Positions 47,702 to 59,899 of a stretch of 64,000 nucleotides of DNA are shown in pieces. A model generated the notes under the pieces. It ran no database searches. It was not told the DNA's origin and saw only the letters and a list, made by a program, of their open reading frames with translations. The stretch spans positions 1,736,001-1,800,000 of the forward strand of contig JACAAK010000009.1 of NCBI GenBank assembly GCA_025093985.1, given 5' to 3'. The DNA is from Calvatia gigantea. Taxonomy: Eukaryota > Basidiomycota > Agaricomycetes > Agaricales > Lycoperdaceae. A program made the position numbers and the translations under genes. Position 1 is the first letter of the stretch. Each line of letters starts with the position of its first letter.

Positions 47702-50700
47702 ATGCCTCGCCGCTCTGGTCGTACATCAACCGCCAACTCCGTGCATCTTCCAACACCAGAGGCAAACATCCTTCTTCCCCCACCGTCGTGTCTCGATCAA
47801 AACCTTGCAGTTCTTCGTACCCAATGGAAGTGGGCAGCGTTCTGTCAATTTACCACTACCTTCTCCTCTTTGCTCAATATGCCCGACATCACCGCCACCG
47901 TAAGACCGCGACTCTCCAGTAAAATTCATGCTAACTATTTGCAATTCTAGGATATTGAGAGCGATCTCGTCTTTGGTTCGAGGAAGACTATTCCGCGCAT
48001 CATGCAGAGATTGTTGTACACACTCTCCTACGACAGAAAGATATCGTACGTTTGACGCGCCCAACCCCCCTTGATCATTATTGACCCCTATCACTTGAAG
48101 GCTCGAGAACTGGCAAACGGCTCTTCGCAAGCAATACCTGAAACGGGATCCACTTTCAAATCCACTTGGTTCCGAACCCTCAAGAGAACGAGGTACAACC
48201 GAGTCTCGAGGGGAAACTCCCGAGGACGATGTTGAGGTTCACCAAGACGATTTAGAGAATGTGGGGCGTTTTGTCGTGTTCGCTGGATGTGCCTTACACC
48301 TACCTTTTAGGAACAGGAGGAAAACCCTTCCAACGATTCAGAGGTGAAGTTGCAACCGGGCGAATCTGCAACCACATCAGAAGTTTCACGTGCCGCCACC
48401 CAAGAAGCAGAAGACAGCGTCCAGTCCAATGGGACACAGGTCTCCATAGACTGGTTTGATCTTCCTTTGCTCACCAAACTGGACTCGTTACACCTATTGA
48501 CCGAGTGGCAATTTCAGAACGCCACCCGTTTGAGGACGCTTATGAGAAGTGATGACGACCTTGCCACCTGGGTGGGTACATATGCTTCTTCTGTATGTGC
48601 AAGCTAAATGCCAAATTCAGCGCCACGAACCTATTGGTTATGATAGCAAGAAAAATGCCTATTGGTTGATTGGTGGTACGTGGGCACCTTGGTGACTTTC
48701 CAGAACCGAACTAAGGTATGTGTAGGTGACCGATTATGGATACAGAGGGTTCCCCCGAAACCTGTCAAAACTCTAAAGCGCAAACGACCAAAGGAGAATC
48801 AAACGTCCCTCGAGCCTGAGAAGGCTAAGTCGCCAAAACGACAACGTACGAAAGTTGCCGTGTCCAAGGCCGATGAGATGCTGAGCCGGTCTGGACGAGG
48901 TCGAGCTGCCAAATTGCAGGCTAAAATTAAGCTCGACGTCCAAGCCAGGGAACTCGCTGAACTCAATCGACAAGCGCAGAACAAGCAGACTTCCCGGTCA
49001 CTCAGAGGCTCTGCCAAACAAAGTCCTCGACCATTGGGCACGCGCGTTAGTGCTCGCTTGCGAGGATCGCAGACTAACGAATGGCAGCTGATACCGGATG
49101 AATGGTTAAGAGATTCTCGCGATGCCAAATCCAAAACTGGTAACAGGAATTCACGAGATATGAAACAAGCCCGCAACGACCAGGAGGATAGTGTTAGCGA
49201 ATTAACTGAGCTGTCCGACGAGTCTGACAATCCGGACACCTCCGATGAACCAACCGTACCAAAAGAGCAAATCATCCTAACCAAGGACGAAGATCGTCAT
49301 TCTACCAGAGAACCCGAAAAGACACCACTTGACGGATTTATTGAATGGGAAGCAGTGCGTCCGCCACACCCTATCGTAGCGTTGGCACTCATCTGTGATT
49401 TCTAGATTTGTGTCACTCTTGAGGACTGGGAGCACATTACAGAACGCTTTGAAAAAGCGACGCATTATTTGGAAAAGGCCTTATACAAGTACCTTACCAC
49501 GGAAATAGTCCCCGGCATTACTTCAACTTTAAGAGTGAATGGCTATGAATCCTTACAAATTCGTAACCATCTGACGTGATTCTTCTAGGAAATTGAAAAG
49601 AAAAAGCGCTTGGAGGATGCACTTGTGCGCCGGAAGCGATCATCTCGCATAGCCTTGAAAGAGAGCGAGCGAGAAGAAGCTCGTCTAGCAGCACAACGCC
49701 GGGCTGAAGAGGCGGAAAGGATGGGTCGTGCGAGGAGACTAGAGGCTCGTAGACAGCGAGAAGAAGAGGAACGCCTTCGGCGCGAACAGGCCCGAGAGCA
49801 GCGAAGGAAAGAGAGAGAGGCTCGCGAAATGCGCAGACAAGCGGATTCCGAACAGTTAGTCCACTCTCGTCAGTGCTTTGTACGTATACAGGTTACTGAA
49901 TCATCCACTAGGCACGAGGACCAGTTGAGTGATAATGGCACGGATGCGGAACCCAACGGCACCATCCTCCCTGCGGAGACTACCCAATTCCTCCTGAAAT
50001 CGCACAAGAATGGCAGACTCCAAGATCTGGGACAACCCTCGAAAGCGGTCAAAACGATCGACTGGGAGTTGGATTGCGAGATTTGTTACAAAAGAGGAGT
50101 GAACTTAGTGAGTTAGAACAGACACCAGCGTATCGGCTCTAACTATACCCTAGGACGACAATATGCCCATGATGTCGTGCGGAAAGTGTTCAAAGTGGCA
50201 ACACATAACCTGTCACGATCTAGCGGACGAACGAGCGGGCCGCGCAAAACGTAATTGGGATGTTGTTGAGTTCATCTGTCAGAAATGCCGATCTAGAATG
50301 TTTGCGGACACAGGGACACCGAGCTCGCCTTTTCGAGATCCCCGGCACCTTCATCGTCCGCTTCAAAATGCCAATCTTCACCCGCCCCTTCACAGTTCGA
50401 CCCCATACCAGTCCTACATGACTCAAGGCTACGGAGTAACACCACCCTCCGCTATCTCCACGCTCTACCAGGCCGCTAAAGGCAGCTACTCTCATTACAC
50501 CCAACCATACGGCAGCACTCGCACGTCAGGGTTGTCTGACAGATATTCGACGGCCAGTCAGCCCTACATCCCAGCCTACCACTACAACCAACCCCCGGCA
50601 ATATCATTCAGTCACTACCAACCTCAGGAAGGTGGATTCAATCCGAGCAACAAAGCCCACCCAACATATCAAACACACCCTGTTGAACCATACAGTCAAC

Positions 50701-51020
50701 ATGCCCACACACCACAACATACGCCTTACAGTGATCTCCGATCCAGTGCGAGTCAAAGACACACAGTGAGCTTTCTCGCCATCAGTTTAACTTCTTACCC
50801 AATGACACTCAAGGTCACCCCTCCGACCCAAACCGTTTGGAGTATCGCAACCCCCCCCAACAGCGGCCATACAATGCCGTACCAGAGTATGGTTCACACT
50901 AACATGGTTCCTAGGCAAGACCTACAACAACCTAATTTGAAGCCGGGACCGTCCTCTCCCAATGACTTCCGCTATCAAATGCATCCTAAGACACAGTTCC
51001 AGTATCACCCCACAACTTGA
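47702..51020 (+). CDS. PHD-finger chromatin-associated protein (DDT/WHIM-like)
   Basis: A large, probably nuclear protein. The start MPRRSGRTSTANS leads into a helical region (WKWAAFCQFTTTFSSLLNMPDI, RIMQRLLYTLSYDRKI) that looks like a DDT-type domain. A WHIM-like segment follows (LLTEWQFQNATRLRTLM, then RHEPIGYDSKKNAYWLIGG). Basic and acidic low-complexity blocks lead to a long Arg/Glu coiled coil (about 49610-49850) and a C4HC3 PHD finger, CEICYKRGVNL plus CGKCSKWQHITC and FICQKC, at about 50077-50295. The C-terminus is Pro/Tyr/Gln-rich. About nine introns were inferred. The layout recalls RSF1/CECR2-type remodelling subunits, but the exact orthologue is not certain. An intron near 50767 is possible. 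Confidence 0.72.
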
Positions 51021-51253
51021 CTAGATGTTCGTCCCGCATGTTATATGCTGTCGTTGGTGTTGTGTATTCATATTTATTAATATATTTGTATCCCTGGGTT
51101 TGGTGTACTCGGAGAACGAGCAGAAGTCAAGTCATGGAACAACACTTGCGAATACATGTCACCGGATCGTTTCATAGAGCCTATATGCCGGAGACTCAAA
51201 AACAAATGGATCGTCATCAGAGGTTTGATCCCTACAGATCCATATTAGTCGAG

Positions 51254-52025
51254 TCAGACGGAGATGAGGGCAGGAACGCACTCAATGGGACCAAGGACGC
51301 GTAGACCACGCACATGTGTGTCCTTACCGCTCATATGATTTGCGAGGATAATAATTTGGAGAACATACGCGTAGATCGGAGTCCTTGAACAGAATCAGAA
51401 CGGATAAGACGCAATGAAAAGCGGGCATACAACCCATCGCTGTCCTCGTTAGGTACAGCCGAGACATCAAAAGTAATCCACCCATCTGGCTTCTCTAGAC
51501 TTATGACTCTCACGTCTTGCAAATCACTCAATCCCGTTCCCGCACGGATGGCCAAGGTTGCAGGCGTATAGGAATCATCTTGCGGATAGCTGAGATGTAT
51601 GCTGATTTTCTGATCAGGCGGATGGGTTGAAAGACCTGTGAGTTTACAAGGATGCACCAACCTGGATAGCGACCTTGCGGGGAAATTCTATAGTAATGAA
51701 ATGTGGCTGCGGACCATCTGAACTGTGCGACCGCGAGTTCCTATCAAATGAATACTGACTTCAGGACAAACAAAGCCTACTGCCAAAAGGTGTCCGGGTC
51801 TCCGTCACGAAGACATTCCGCGCCGAAGCCAAACTTGTATGAAGACACGGACCACTTTCCATGGTTTGATATATCTGGCCAAGGAAGAACGGGATGTTTT
51901 CTATGACCTAAGATTCGAATTATGGAGATGCACTGTGCAACACCCCTGGGGACGTACTCGTCTGGAGCAACGAATCGCTTTCGTCTGTGGGTTGTGGATC
52001 TCTGGACATGAGGGTCAACTTGCAA
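51254..52025 (-). CDS. APC10: Anaphase-promoting complex subunit 10 (Doc1)
   Basis: A substrate-recognition and processivity subunit of the APC/C ubiquitin ligase. The DOC beta-sandwich is clear: KWSVSSYKFGFGAECLRDGD, FWxSDGPQPHFITIEFPRKV, KISIHLSYPQDDSYTPATLA, LEKPDGWITF, IYAYVLQIIILANHMSG and KDTHVRGLRVLGPIE. Introns join after FW(H), after VAIQ and after NEDSDGL. The last is 47 nt and removes what looks at first like a frameshift. The protein ends ECVPALISV at 51254. The ATG at 52025 is the first available and an intron may lie near 51965-51900, so the N-terminus is uncertain. It diverges from UBA4 by 49 bp. Confidence 0.85.
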
Positions 52026-52074
52026 GGCTTATATAAGAGACCTGCTACAATTGCTCATCCCTTCAAAGGCGCTC
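52026..52074. promoter_or_regulatory. 49-bp divergent promoter APC10/UBA4
   Basis: If both starts are right, only 49 bp separate the two ATGs. A TATATAAG box lies at 52030-52037, oriented for UBA4 about 40 bp upstream of its ATG. Confidence 0.5.
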
Positions 52075-53564
52075 ATGTCCGCACGACCACTTCCTCTGGA
52101 AGACTACCAAAGATATGGCCGCCAGATGATTCTCGATGGATTTGGACTTGCTGGTCAGCCAGCCAGCCATTCTTACATTCCTACCGTACTAAATCTCAAT
52201 AGGTCAAATGAAGCTCAAACAAAGTTCGGTTGTTGTTATTGGAGCGGGCGGGCTCGGTTGCCCTGCTCTGCAATACCTCGCCGCGGCCGGCGTTGGTCCG
52301 TCTTTCGCATGGATATCCAGTCACGTCAGCGCCTCACTCGAATCCTTGGACAGGGACCATCGGCATTGCCGACAATGACATAGTCGAACTCTCGAATCTT
52401 CAACGGCAGATCTTGCATACAGAATCTTCGCTTGGTGAACACAAGGCGAAGTCTGCGGCGGATAGTATCTCAAAGTGAGCGCAAGCCATCGCGGTGGTCA
52501 CTTCAAAACTAACATGCGCAAGGGTTAATTCTTCAGTACAGGTGGACATTATCACTGCGCAATTAACGTCGGCGAACGCCTCGAAGATCCTTGGCAAGTA
52601 TGACATCATTTTAGATTGCACAGATAATGCGCCCACCCGGTACCTTTTGTCCGATATGGCTGTCGTTCTCAAGAAACCTCTTGTCAGCGGTGCAGCACAG
52701 AAATACGAGGGCCAGCTTGCTATTTACAACCTTGGTCCTGATGGACCTTGCTACCGGTGCTTATTCCCCAAGCCACCAGTACAAGAGACCATTGGCACAT
52801 GCGAGGAGACAGGGGTATTGGGTGCGGTAACTGGTATCATCGGGAACTTGCAAGCTCTAGAGGCGATCAAACTCATTATGGGCCTGCATGGTGTGTTAAA
52901 TCTCGACCAAACTGCACTCCAGTGCTTAAACCACTATCAGACGGAATGCCTTCAATGCTACTTTTCTCCGCTTTAGGCTCTCCACCTTTCCGGTCGATCA
53001 GGCTCCGTTCCCGCAAGGCTAACTGTGCGGCTTGTGGAAGGAGGGACTTTGATTTGAGCGTGATTGCGGACACTAATTATGTGCAAGCATGTGGGGGACC
53101 AAGGCCAGATTGGATTGAACGGGGTCTTGTCAGGACTGGTTATCGGACGACCGTTGTGGTGAGTTAATATTTCTGGGAATCAACATTGAATCTAAGAGGC
53201 AACACTAGGACCTTAAGCAAATCTTAGATGTTGGTCGACGCATTCACTTACTCGATGTGCGCCCTTCAATCGAGTTCGGTATTTGTCGGTTACCGTCCTC
53301 TCAAAGTCAGTTTTCTTTTTCGAGACAATAGGGATCTCATGTGAATCCACAGATGTCCCATTGCCTGAGATTGTCGCGAGACCTGATGCACACCTCCCTC
53401 TGGATGCAAAAGTTCCAACCTATATTATTTGCCGTCTGGGGAACGATTCACAGATTGCTGCCGAAGCACTGCGTACCATACGCCCGGAAGGGAACATCCA
53501 GGATATCATAGGCGGTTTACGGGCGTGGTCGAGAGAGATAGACACCGAGTTTCCTACGTACTAG
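52075..53564 (+). CDS. UBA4: Ubiquitin-like activating enzyme UBA4 (MOCS3)
   Basis: Adenylates and thiolates Urm1 for tRNA thiolation, and in many fungi also serves molybdopterin synthesis. The start [20 protein letters not shown] opens the E1/ThiF domain: [41 protein letters not shown] and [14 protein letters not shown]. The zinc Cys pairs are CYRC and CAAC. The catalytic Cys is in [10 protein letters not shown]. The C-terminal rhodanese domain ([23 protein letters not shown]) ends with the active loop [10 protein letters not shown] and [13 protein letters not shown]. Seven or so introns join without frame conflict. The molybdenum-cofactor link fits the sulfite oxidase 14 kb away but implies no operon. 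It converges with the TUG gene 40 bp downstream. Confidence 0.92.
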
Positions 53565-53604
53565 TGATACAGAACCTCCCGCAATATTGCCACACTTTAA
53601 AAAG

Positions 53605-54602
53605 TCATTTCCCTGCAGTAAAAAAAAAAAACGTCAAAGTCAGTTTTCCACCAAATGGGATGAACGGGTTTGAACTCACTGCCCATCTTCAGCCATTTGG
53701 GTATCTTCTTCTCTCCCAGAAGCTTAGACACAGAGGATGATGAAGTAACATCAGAAGTCTGAATGGGTCTTTCGGGATTCACTGGGATCGGTAGATCGAC
53801 AGCCTGGGCGAGAACCTCGGGAAGAAGGGGAGCTGTAATATGCACATCTGGCGCCATGTGTCAAACGATGGGAAGTCCAGTGGAGACTCTATAGCGTACC
53901 ATTCAGACGATCATCCTCAAACCGAAGCAAGAGAACGGATGACGGTGCTAACTCGAGTTCCGAGAGGGATAGTCCCTTTACTTTGGGATCGGAAACTCTG
54001 AAGTCACGCTTGGGAGGGGACTGGTCTGGAAATAAAGTGAGACGAATAATACCCAGGAACAAAATGGGGAAAGGTGGCGAACAGAGGATGAATTTAATGG
54101 GTTTCACATCATCCTTCAAGAGCTCCCGAACGAAGGCGTACACAGACTTGATCCTATCGGTCGAGGAAAAGACTCTTTCTAGTTGCGTACGGTCGGGGAA
54201 CCTCACCCGGATTCTGGTCTAAGGCACGCGTCAGGAGAAGATTCGGATGTGAGGAATATCACCTACAAGAGGCCATCGCTCTCGTCTGGCCCTTTCGGCA
54301 GCATCCCTCGCCGTCCTTGACTGAAGTGGTGCATTAACCAACGCCTGGGTACGAGCAGTCAAGGTCGCTTGAGCTGCCTTTATATCCTCAACAGTGGGTT
54401 CAAAATATTCATCAGGCAATGGCGCTGTGGAAGGTATAATCATGAAACTGGTCGGGATGTCGATCGCGAGCTTACGTGGCAGTTGAGTTATAGTGTCTGT
54501 GGGTTTGTAGACTTTGAATGGAACGGATGTTGGTAGCTGGGGCTGTTCCTTGGGTTCAGGCTGAGACTCTTGGTGCTGGATTTGTTGTACTCGTTCAGAC
54601 AT
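53605..54602 (-). CDS. UBX-domain protein, TUG/ASPSCR1 (Ubx4)-like
   Basis: A likely Cdc48/p97 cofactor. The N-terminal part (PFKVYKPTDT, LPDEYFEPTVEDIKAAQ) matches the conserved linker of TUG proteins. A UBX domain follows after an intron: TRIRVRFPDRTQLERVF, IKSVYAFVRELL, then KFILY and RDFRVSDPKVKG after another intron. It ends KIPKWLKMGRK at 53605 through a last intron that contains a 12-A run (T-run on the coding strand) near its acceptor. Compared with animal TUG it lacks an N-terminal ubiquitin-like domain. The start MSERVQQ at 54602 has no in-frame alternative upstream within about 100 bp. Confidence 0.82.
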
Positions 54603-55036
54603 TGTGGAGGAAGGGACGAGGTTAAGTAATATTAAACAGATCTATGTATGTACTGTAGTACGTTGCAATCAGCTTCTTCCCCCTTCAATCAACACCTGCA
54701 ACATTTGTCAGGCTCATCATCATCAACATCAGGTAGTTAGCAGTTTGAAGTCAGCAAGCAATAGTTGTCTCACTCCACCAGTCCCAGGACACACTGGCGG
54801 GTGGTCCCTTTGGGGTGGGACTGGTGTATATCGAACGCAAATTACAAGAAAACATCCTATGTACAACAAATAAAGACTACAACTCACCTGTGCAGCTTAC
54901 ATAGATCGTGGAACAAGATGAAAACTCGCAAATGTTTGCAAGAAGTAAAACTCTCTCGGTTCTCGCCGAGAATTTTCTCACATATGTACCTACATCATCG
55001 TCCAAATCGAGTGGCTCTCCGAGCATTCACATACCA
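54603..55036. other. Intergenic region TUG/PITH
   Basis: About 430 bp between divergent genes. Short frames are present (54604-54873, 54908 onward), but the second is only an upstream extension of the PITH frame. No RNA gene was seen. Confidence 0.4.
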
Positions 55037-55931
55037 ATGCCTGACCATCCACATTCTCATTGCCACGACGGTTGTCATGACCATGACCATAACAGCGGCG
55101 GATTGGGCCCACAGGACAGTTTATATGGACATATCGATCGTTCAAACGTCGTCGCCCTGAACGCTCAGGGTCCAGGTGAGATCGTCATTAAACCTTGGAA
55201 CAAACGGCTAGATGAGACCAAGGTGCGAGTCGTTTCGGGTACTTAATAAGATTTAGCTGGTCTGCTAATCCTGATGTAGGCACTCGAGTCAGACGCTGAT
55301 GATCAAATGTATCCAATCTGTCGCATATCCTGAAGAAAAGCCAGCGGCTGATAGAGGCGTGTAGGATTATCAGAGTGCCTTTCACCGGTTCGGTGAGGTT
55401 GCGTTCTGTCTTACTGAAGACAGGCCCTGGTGATAAAACCCCCCAGAAAATCCAGCTTGTATGTTCAGCAATCGTCCCTGTTTGGTGTTTAACTCCTGGT
55501 TGATCACGCCGGCAGTTTGCAAACAAGGAGAACATGGACTTTGAGGACATCGAACATGCCACACCCACCCAAGACTTTGACATTGCCCCGGGAAGGGAAG
55601 TCGGGGAATATACAGTAAAGTCAATTGTTTCTTGCAATGCTTGTGAAAACCACTCAGTGCCTGGCCAGAACAGCGAAATTCTCCAATATATCTTCTCTCA
55701 CATTATTCTTCTCTGGGAGTCATGGCGCCGATACCGTCCAAATTTACTACCTGGGATTCCTTGGGTATTGGACTGAGGTGCGTCTATTCTTAAAAGACAG
55801 TATCTCAAATTTCAAGCGCCTTACAGCGAAAGAACAATCCTGTGATCACTGTGTATGAGGCGCAGGCCAACATTGCAGATCATCCCAAGATCCAGGGCAC
55901 AGAAGGTAATTTCAGTGCACCTCAAAGCTAA
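55037..55931 (+). CDS. PITH-domain protein (PITHD1-like)
   Basis: A soluble protein with a single PITH (TXNL1 C-terminal, proteasome-interacting) domain. The His-rich start MPDHPHSHCHDGCHDHDHN is the family's typical metal-binding-like leader, so I prefer the ATG at 55037 to the longer frame from 54908. The domain reads DSLYGHIDRSNVVALNAQ, VIKPWNKRLDE, ALESDADDQMIIRVPFTG, VRLRSVLLKTGPGD, MDFEDIEHATPTQDFD, AKFSNISSLTLFFSG and DTVQIYYLGFLGYWTE, ending in VITVYEAQANIADHPK. Six exons were inferred; one acceptor (before AACAGCG near 55671) was chosen to keep the domain in frame. Confidence 0.88.
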
Positions 55932-56044
55932 TCCGGAAATGGGGGAATTGGGAATGTTTAGGGTCTTCCGTATAGCGATAAGTCGTTAAAAGTTATTGTA
56001 CCAAGAAATTGATTACATTTCCGACCTTCAAGCGTCCTTCCAGC

Positions 56045-58957
56045 CTAGTTGGGTCCCATACCTGATCCATTATTTCCATCCGGATTATTCCGTCGCATGA
56101 AAGACTGTAGGACATCGTAGTTCAAGTCCATACTGGTTCCTGGCCCCCCTCCAGTTGTTGTGCGGCCACCGTTAGGGAGCATGGTTGAGGGATTTCCCAG
56201 CCCTGCGAGGGCGTTTGCGCCGCCAGCGTTCATCGTATTCATGCCCATCATGTTCAAGAGGTTCGCGTTGTTGCCAATGGCATTGACTTGTGCCAGACCA
56301 GGGTTCAACCCGAATTGGTTGGCCATTGCGGCCCGATTCTGTGCGTTTTGTTGTTGAAGCTGTTGCTGTTGAAGTTGTCGCTGTAGTAATGCTCGGAAGA
56401 AATTTGTTGCAGCCTCCGGTCCAGCGGCCATCTTCTGTCGGATTTGTGCTACTGCAATGTTACGTTGCTCAAGGGGCAATTGTGAGAGCAAATTAAGTAC
56501 TGCGGGGGGGATTTGCGGGGCAGGAACCTTGGGCATTTCGGGAATCCCTGTGAGTGGAAAGAAGGCCCCACATAACCCCATATTGTTAAAGGGAAAGATG
56601 AGAACGTTTTCCTTCAGAATGCCATTGGGCAAGGTCCATGATGCCGTAGCGTACTGTCAAAGGCTATCAGTTACTTTCGAATGCGGGACAGCTTCCTGAT
56701 TACCATTTTCTTTGAAGACATGACAGAGACCAGCATTTGATAATTGGGCTCATCATCTGGTGTCTTCGCTTTGAACGTGCAAAGGACAGGTTTCGTTCGC
56801 CGTATCCACTCTTGGAACTCTGGGATAGAGATAGATGGCGTTGATGCGGGCACCAAAGTCAAAGAAGACGGCCAAGTCTCCGAATGGCTGCAGGCTCATT
56901 AGGTTCCACAGGTAATTGCAAACCTTGGAGATGCATACCTGTTACTGGCATTGGAGGAGCTCGCAGAGACGCCTGTACGGACTTCCTTTTTGTTACCATC
57001 TGACCCAATCCCATTAAAACTGAGGATGCCCCCCCACACCGGAAGGGACTGCATTTGAGGCGGGTTTTGTGCTGACAGTTGCGCAGCCGACACGATAGGT
57101 CCTGTACCCCCCTCTGCGGGGAGCATGCCAGGTAGGCCTTGTCCGCCTATGCTGGAAGCCATACCCGCACCAAGAGGGGTTTGACGATTTCTGAGTTCAA
57201 GAAGTTTCTGCATCTGAGCAGAAAGACCGGAGGAGGAGGGAGGTTTGGGAATGGGGGTCTGCATTAACTGAGACATTAGATTATTTCCTGGGCTTGTTGC
57301 TCCGGGATGCTGCACTGAAGGAGTTGTACCAGATGCACCAGCAGAGACAGTCTGAGGGTTCTGATTCGGGCTCTGTACGTTGGATGATTGCCGCGGGGTA
57401 TTTGTGGGAATCGGATTTAAGGGCGTTTGGGGTTCTGAAGGGAGAGTGCTGGGGGATGTGGTGGTTCGCACTCCTTGGGTTGCGTTAAGGTTGGGGTGCC
57501 CGGCATCTTGTCCTTGTGAACTTGTGTTCTGGGATGTAGGCTGTTGTAGACGCCGCGCCTGTTGCTGCAAGACGACAAGAGCTTGGTTTAATCGGACGAA
57601 CTGTTCTTTACGTTTGGTGATTTCCGCGTCACATAAATTCAGCAGCTCCATATTTCCCTGGGCCATTGGACTTTGTTTTCGCGCCATCAACGCCTTGACC
57701 TCGTCCTCCAGCTGCTTTCTTTTCGACAGTATAAACTGGACTTGCTGCATGATTTGGCGAATTTGTGGCTGGGCCGGCATTGTCGCGGATGCGGTAGGTT
57801 GGGGGGGTTGAACAGTGGGCTGGGTAGCGGGCTGGACAATAGGTTGGATGGCGGCTTGGACAGTGGATTGTGCAGTGTTGGCATTAGGTACTGTAGTGGG
57901 AGAAGTCGGGATGGGGGGTTGCGCGGGTGGTGGAGTAGGCGACTTGTCGGTTGTGCTTTGTGTCGGTGCGACCCTTGGCCGTTTGGTTTCCGGAGTGCGT
58001 TCGGTGGCCACAGGCTCTCCGATACGTTTAGCTGTATAACTCAGCGATAAGTAGGATCAGGCGGGTGAAACCTTACCCTTAGGTTGGGGTTGTGTTGAGG
58101 CGAAGCCGTCGAGAAAGACATAATGCTGTGTCTTCACGTTGAACCAAGGTGTGGTGGGGTTTCCTGTTGCCGCCTTGAACGGGATCTCAGCGCAACAAGA
58201 AACATAGTAGAAAGTTGATCGTACTTGAGAATAAAGTTCCGGGAAGCAGGGTAGACCCAAGGAAGTATTGATTCCGGTGAGGCGGATGTTACGCTATATG
58301 CCCATGAGCACGGTGTCGGAGCCCAGGGCCAGTGGTTTCCCACCTTCTTGAGTTCGCTCGGTAATAACTTCCAAGTAAGTGAGTCGAACGACTGGGATGT
58401 GTTCCAGTGTGGGTGTTCTGAGCCGTTAGGAGGGGTCGCAGCGACGTGGACCAAACGACAATCTGGATCCTTGACACCCATTGTTCGGAGGAAATCAAAC
58501 ATCTGGATGGTTCTCATTATGAGGGGCGTCAGGATGTAAGGTACCGGTACCCACGTCGAGAGCGGCTGCAAAACCTTCCAACGCTGCCATTCCTTTGCTT
58601 CCGCCGGAGTCTGTCTGGCCAATGCCCAGTCTCCTGCTGTCGTCCTTGATGTCTTGGATGATATAACGGAGTTCAGTAAAGTATATTTTCTGTACAATGG
58701 GGGATGGTTGTGTATCTGCAGTGCCATAGGTAATGAAGGCGATGCGAGCCTAGCCGGTTGGGATTATTTAAAGAGGCAAGGGAGAGAGACCAGGAACTCA
58801 CAGTCTTATTGGTCCCGGGAGATATGTTGCAGCGTTGCAGTATTTGGACTATGTAGTCTTGAAAGAGACGTTTCCATTCATAGGAAAGAGAAAGAGAGGC
58901 CTCGACGAGGAAGGCGACTGCGAGAAACTCGGCTGGCGTTGGACCGTCTGTTGACAT
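56045..58957 (-). CDS. MED25: Mediator subunit 25-like
   Basis: A component of the Mediator tail that binds activators. The N-terminal von Willebrand A-type domain begins MSTDGPTPAEFLAVAFLVEA and runs through FQDYIVQILQR, a strand with YGTADTQPSP, MIRTIQMFDFLR-like text and GSEHPHWNTSQSFDSLTW. A long linker rich in Thr, Pro and Gln follows (58011-57300) with a coiled coil LSKRKQLEDEVKALMARK. The C-terminal activator-interaction region has PVWGGILSFNG, EFQEWIRRTKPVLCTF, SWTLPNGILKENVLIFPF and FFPLTGIPEMP. A Gln/Asn-rich tail ends MRRNNPDGNNGSGMGPN. Introns near 58880-58660, 58060 and 56890 are inferred. An ATG six codons upstream (58975) is an alternative start. Confidence 0.85.
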
Positions 58958-59101
58958 AGCAGAAGGAGAGAGCAAGTGTACATGTATTCAAATGGGTCCC
59001 ATCACAAGTCATCAGACTAATCATCGTCCCTATGTAATCGCACAGCAAACGTATGCAAGTCCGAAGCATTCACTTCCGTCGTAAGATATTCTATCTGGCG
59101 C

Positions 59102-59822
59102 TCATAACAGCAGAACACAACGAATCACAAACATTGCTACTAGCAACCATAAATGGTCTGATACGGATGTATGGTGTCCCGTACTTGAGGCAGCAGCAGC
59201 TGTCGCTTGGGGTCGTCCAAAACTACTAAGCCATTGGCTGTAGTTCCAAACTGTGCCGGTGCCTGTTGGCTTGAATGGCGTTGTTCTTGGGTTCGTGGGC
59301 GTGAAGTTGTCGGCGACTGCAGTTGTGACGCCGTCGATTACGGTAGTGTAGGTGAAGGGAGTAACGCCGCCCGCAGAGTTTGGTGTAGGATCAGGCTGGC
59401 CTACGGGTCCACGCTCAGTGGTGGCTGCAGGGGCTACGGTTGTTTGGGTCGGGGTAGCAGGGGATATGGTAGGGCTAGTTGTAGCTTGTGGTGCCGCTGG
59501 TGGGGCGCCTGGTGGTGGCGTCGTCGTTGTCTGCTGGCCGGCTGGGGGGAGGGTGGAACTGATTTATGTGTTAGCGCAAAAATCAACAGTAGGCATAGAA
59601 ACAAATCCTACATGGTCTGAGTTGTGGGAATGCCTGCAGGATCTGTTGTTACAACGACAACGACAGAGCTTCCGGCACTGAAAGAATGAAGTGGAGGAGT
59701 CTCAAAATGAACGTTCTCTGGAGTCAACTGATGAAATATCCGCACCCATTGGGGATCGTCAATGTTTGTGCATGTGCCAGAAAAGCTAGTGAGGCGCAGA
59801 GGATGAATCGGAGGATGTTCAT
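59102..59822 (-). CDS. Secreted, GPI-anchored Ser/Thr/Pro-rich protein
   Basis: A predicted cell-surface protein. The ATG at 59822 gives a clear signal peptide, MNILRFILCASLAFLAHA, followed by QTLTIPNG. A 68-nt intron with a pyrimidine-rich end (59752-59685 approx.) joins to AGSSVVVVVTTDPAGIPTTQT. A second short intron leads to a Pro/Thr-rich stalk (STLPPAGQQTTTTPPPGAPP) and the repeated fungal surface pattern GGVTPFTYTTVIDGVTTAV and TGTGTVWNYSQW. The last 20 residues (SDHLWLLVAMFVIRCVLLL) are hydrophobic, as expected for GPI attachment. An unspliced frame runs from the OBAP gene into this one; the signal peptide argues for separate genes. Confidence 0.75.
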
Positions 59823-59899
59823 GAATGCTGCACAGTACACTTATGTGTTTGGTCGACGTCGACACTCGAAAGAGGTGAATCGCAGAATGTAGCACATCA

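Noticed and set aside
47431..47922. 163-codon ORF upstream of and over the PHD gene
   Set aside because: It overlaps the PHD gene in another frame and shows no domain; the frame from 47702 continues into recognisable domains.
51370..51450. Frameshift in APC10 before ILANHMSG
   Set aside because: A 47-nt GT-AG intron after NEDSDGL restores TPIYAYVLQIIILANHMSG exactly, so the gene is intact.
59685..59822. Frameshift between signal peptide and mature part of the GPI protein
   Set aside because: A 68-nt intron with a polypyrimidine tract and CAG acceptor joins the two in frame.
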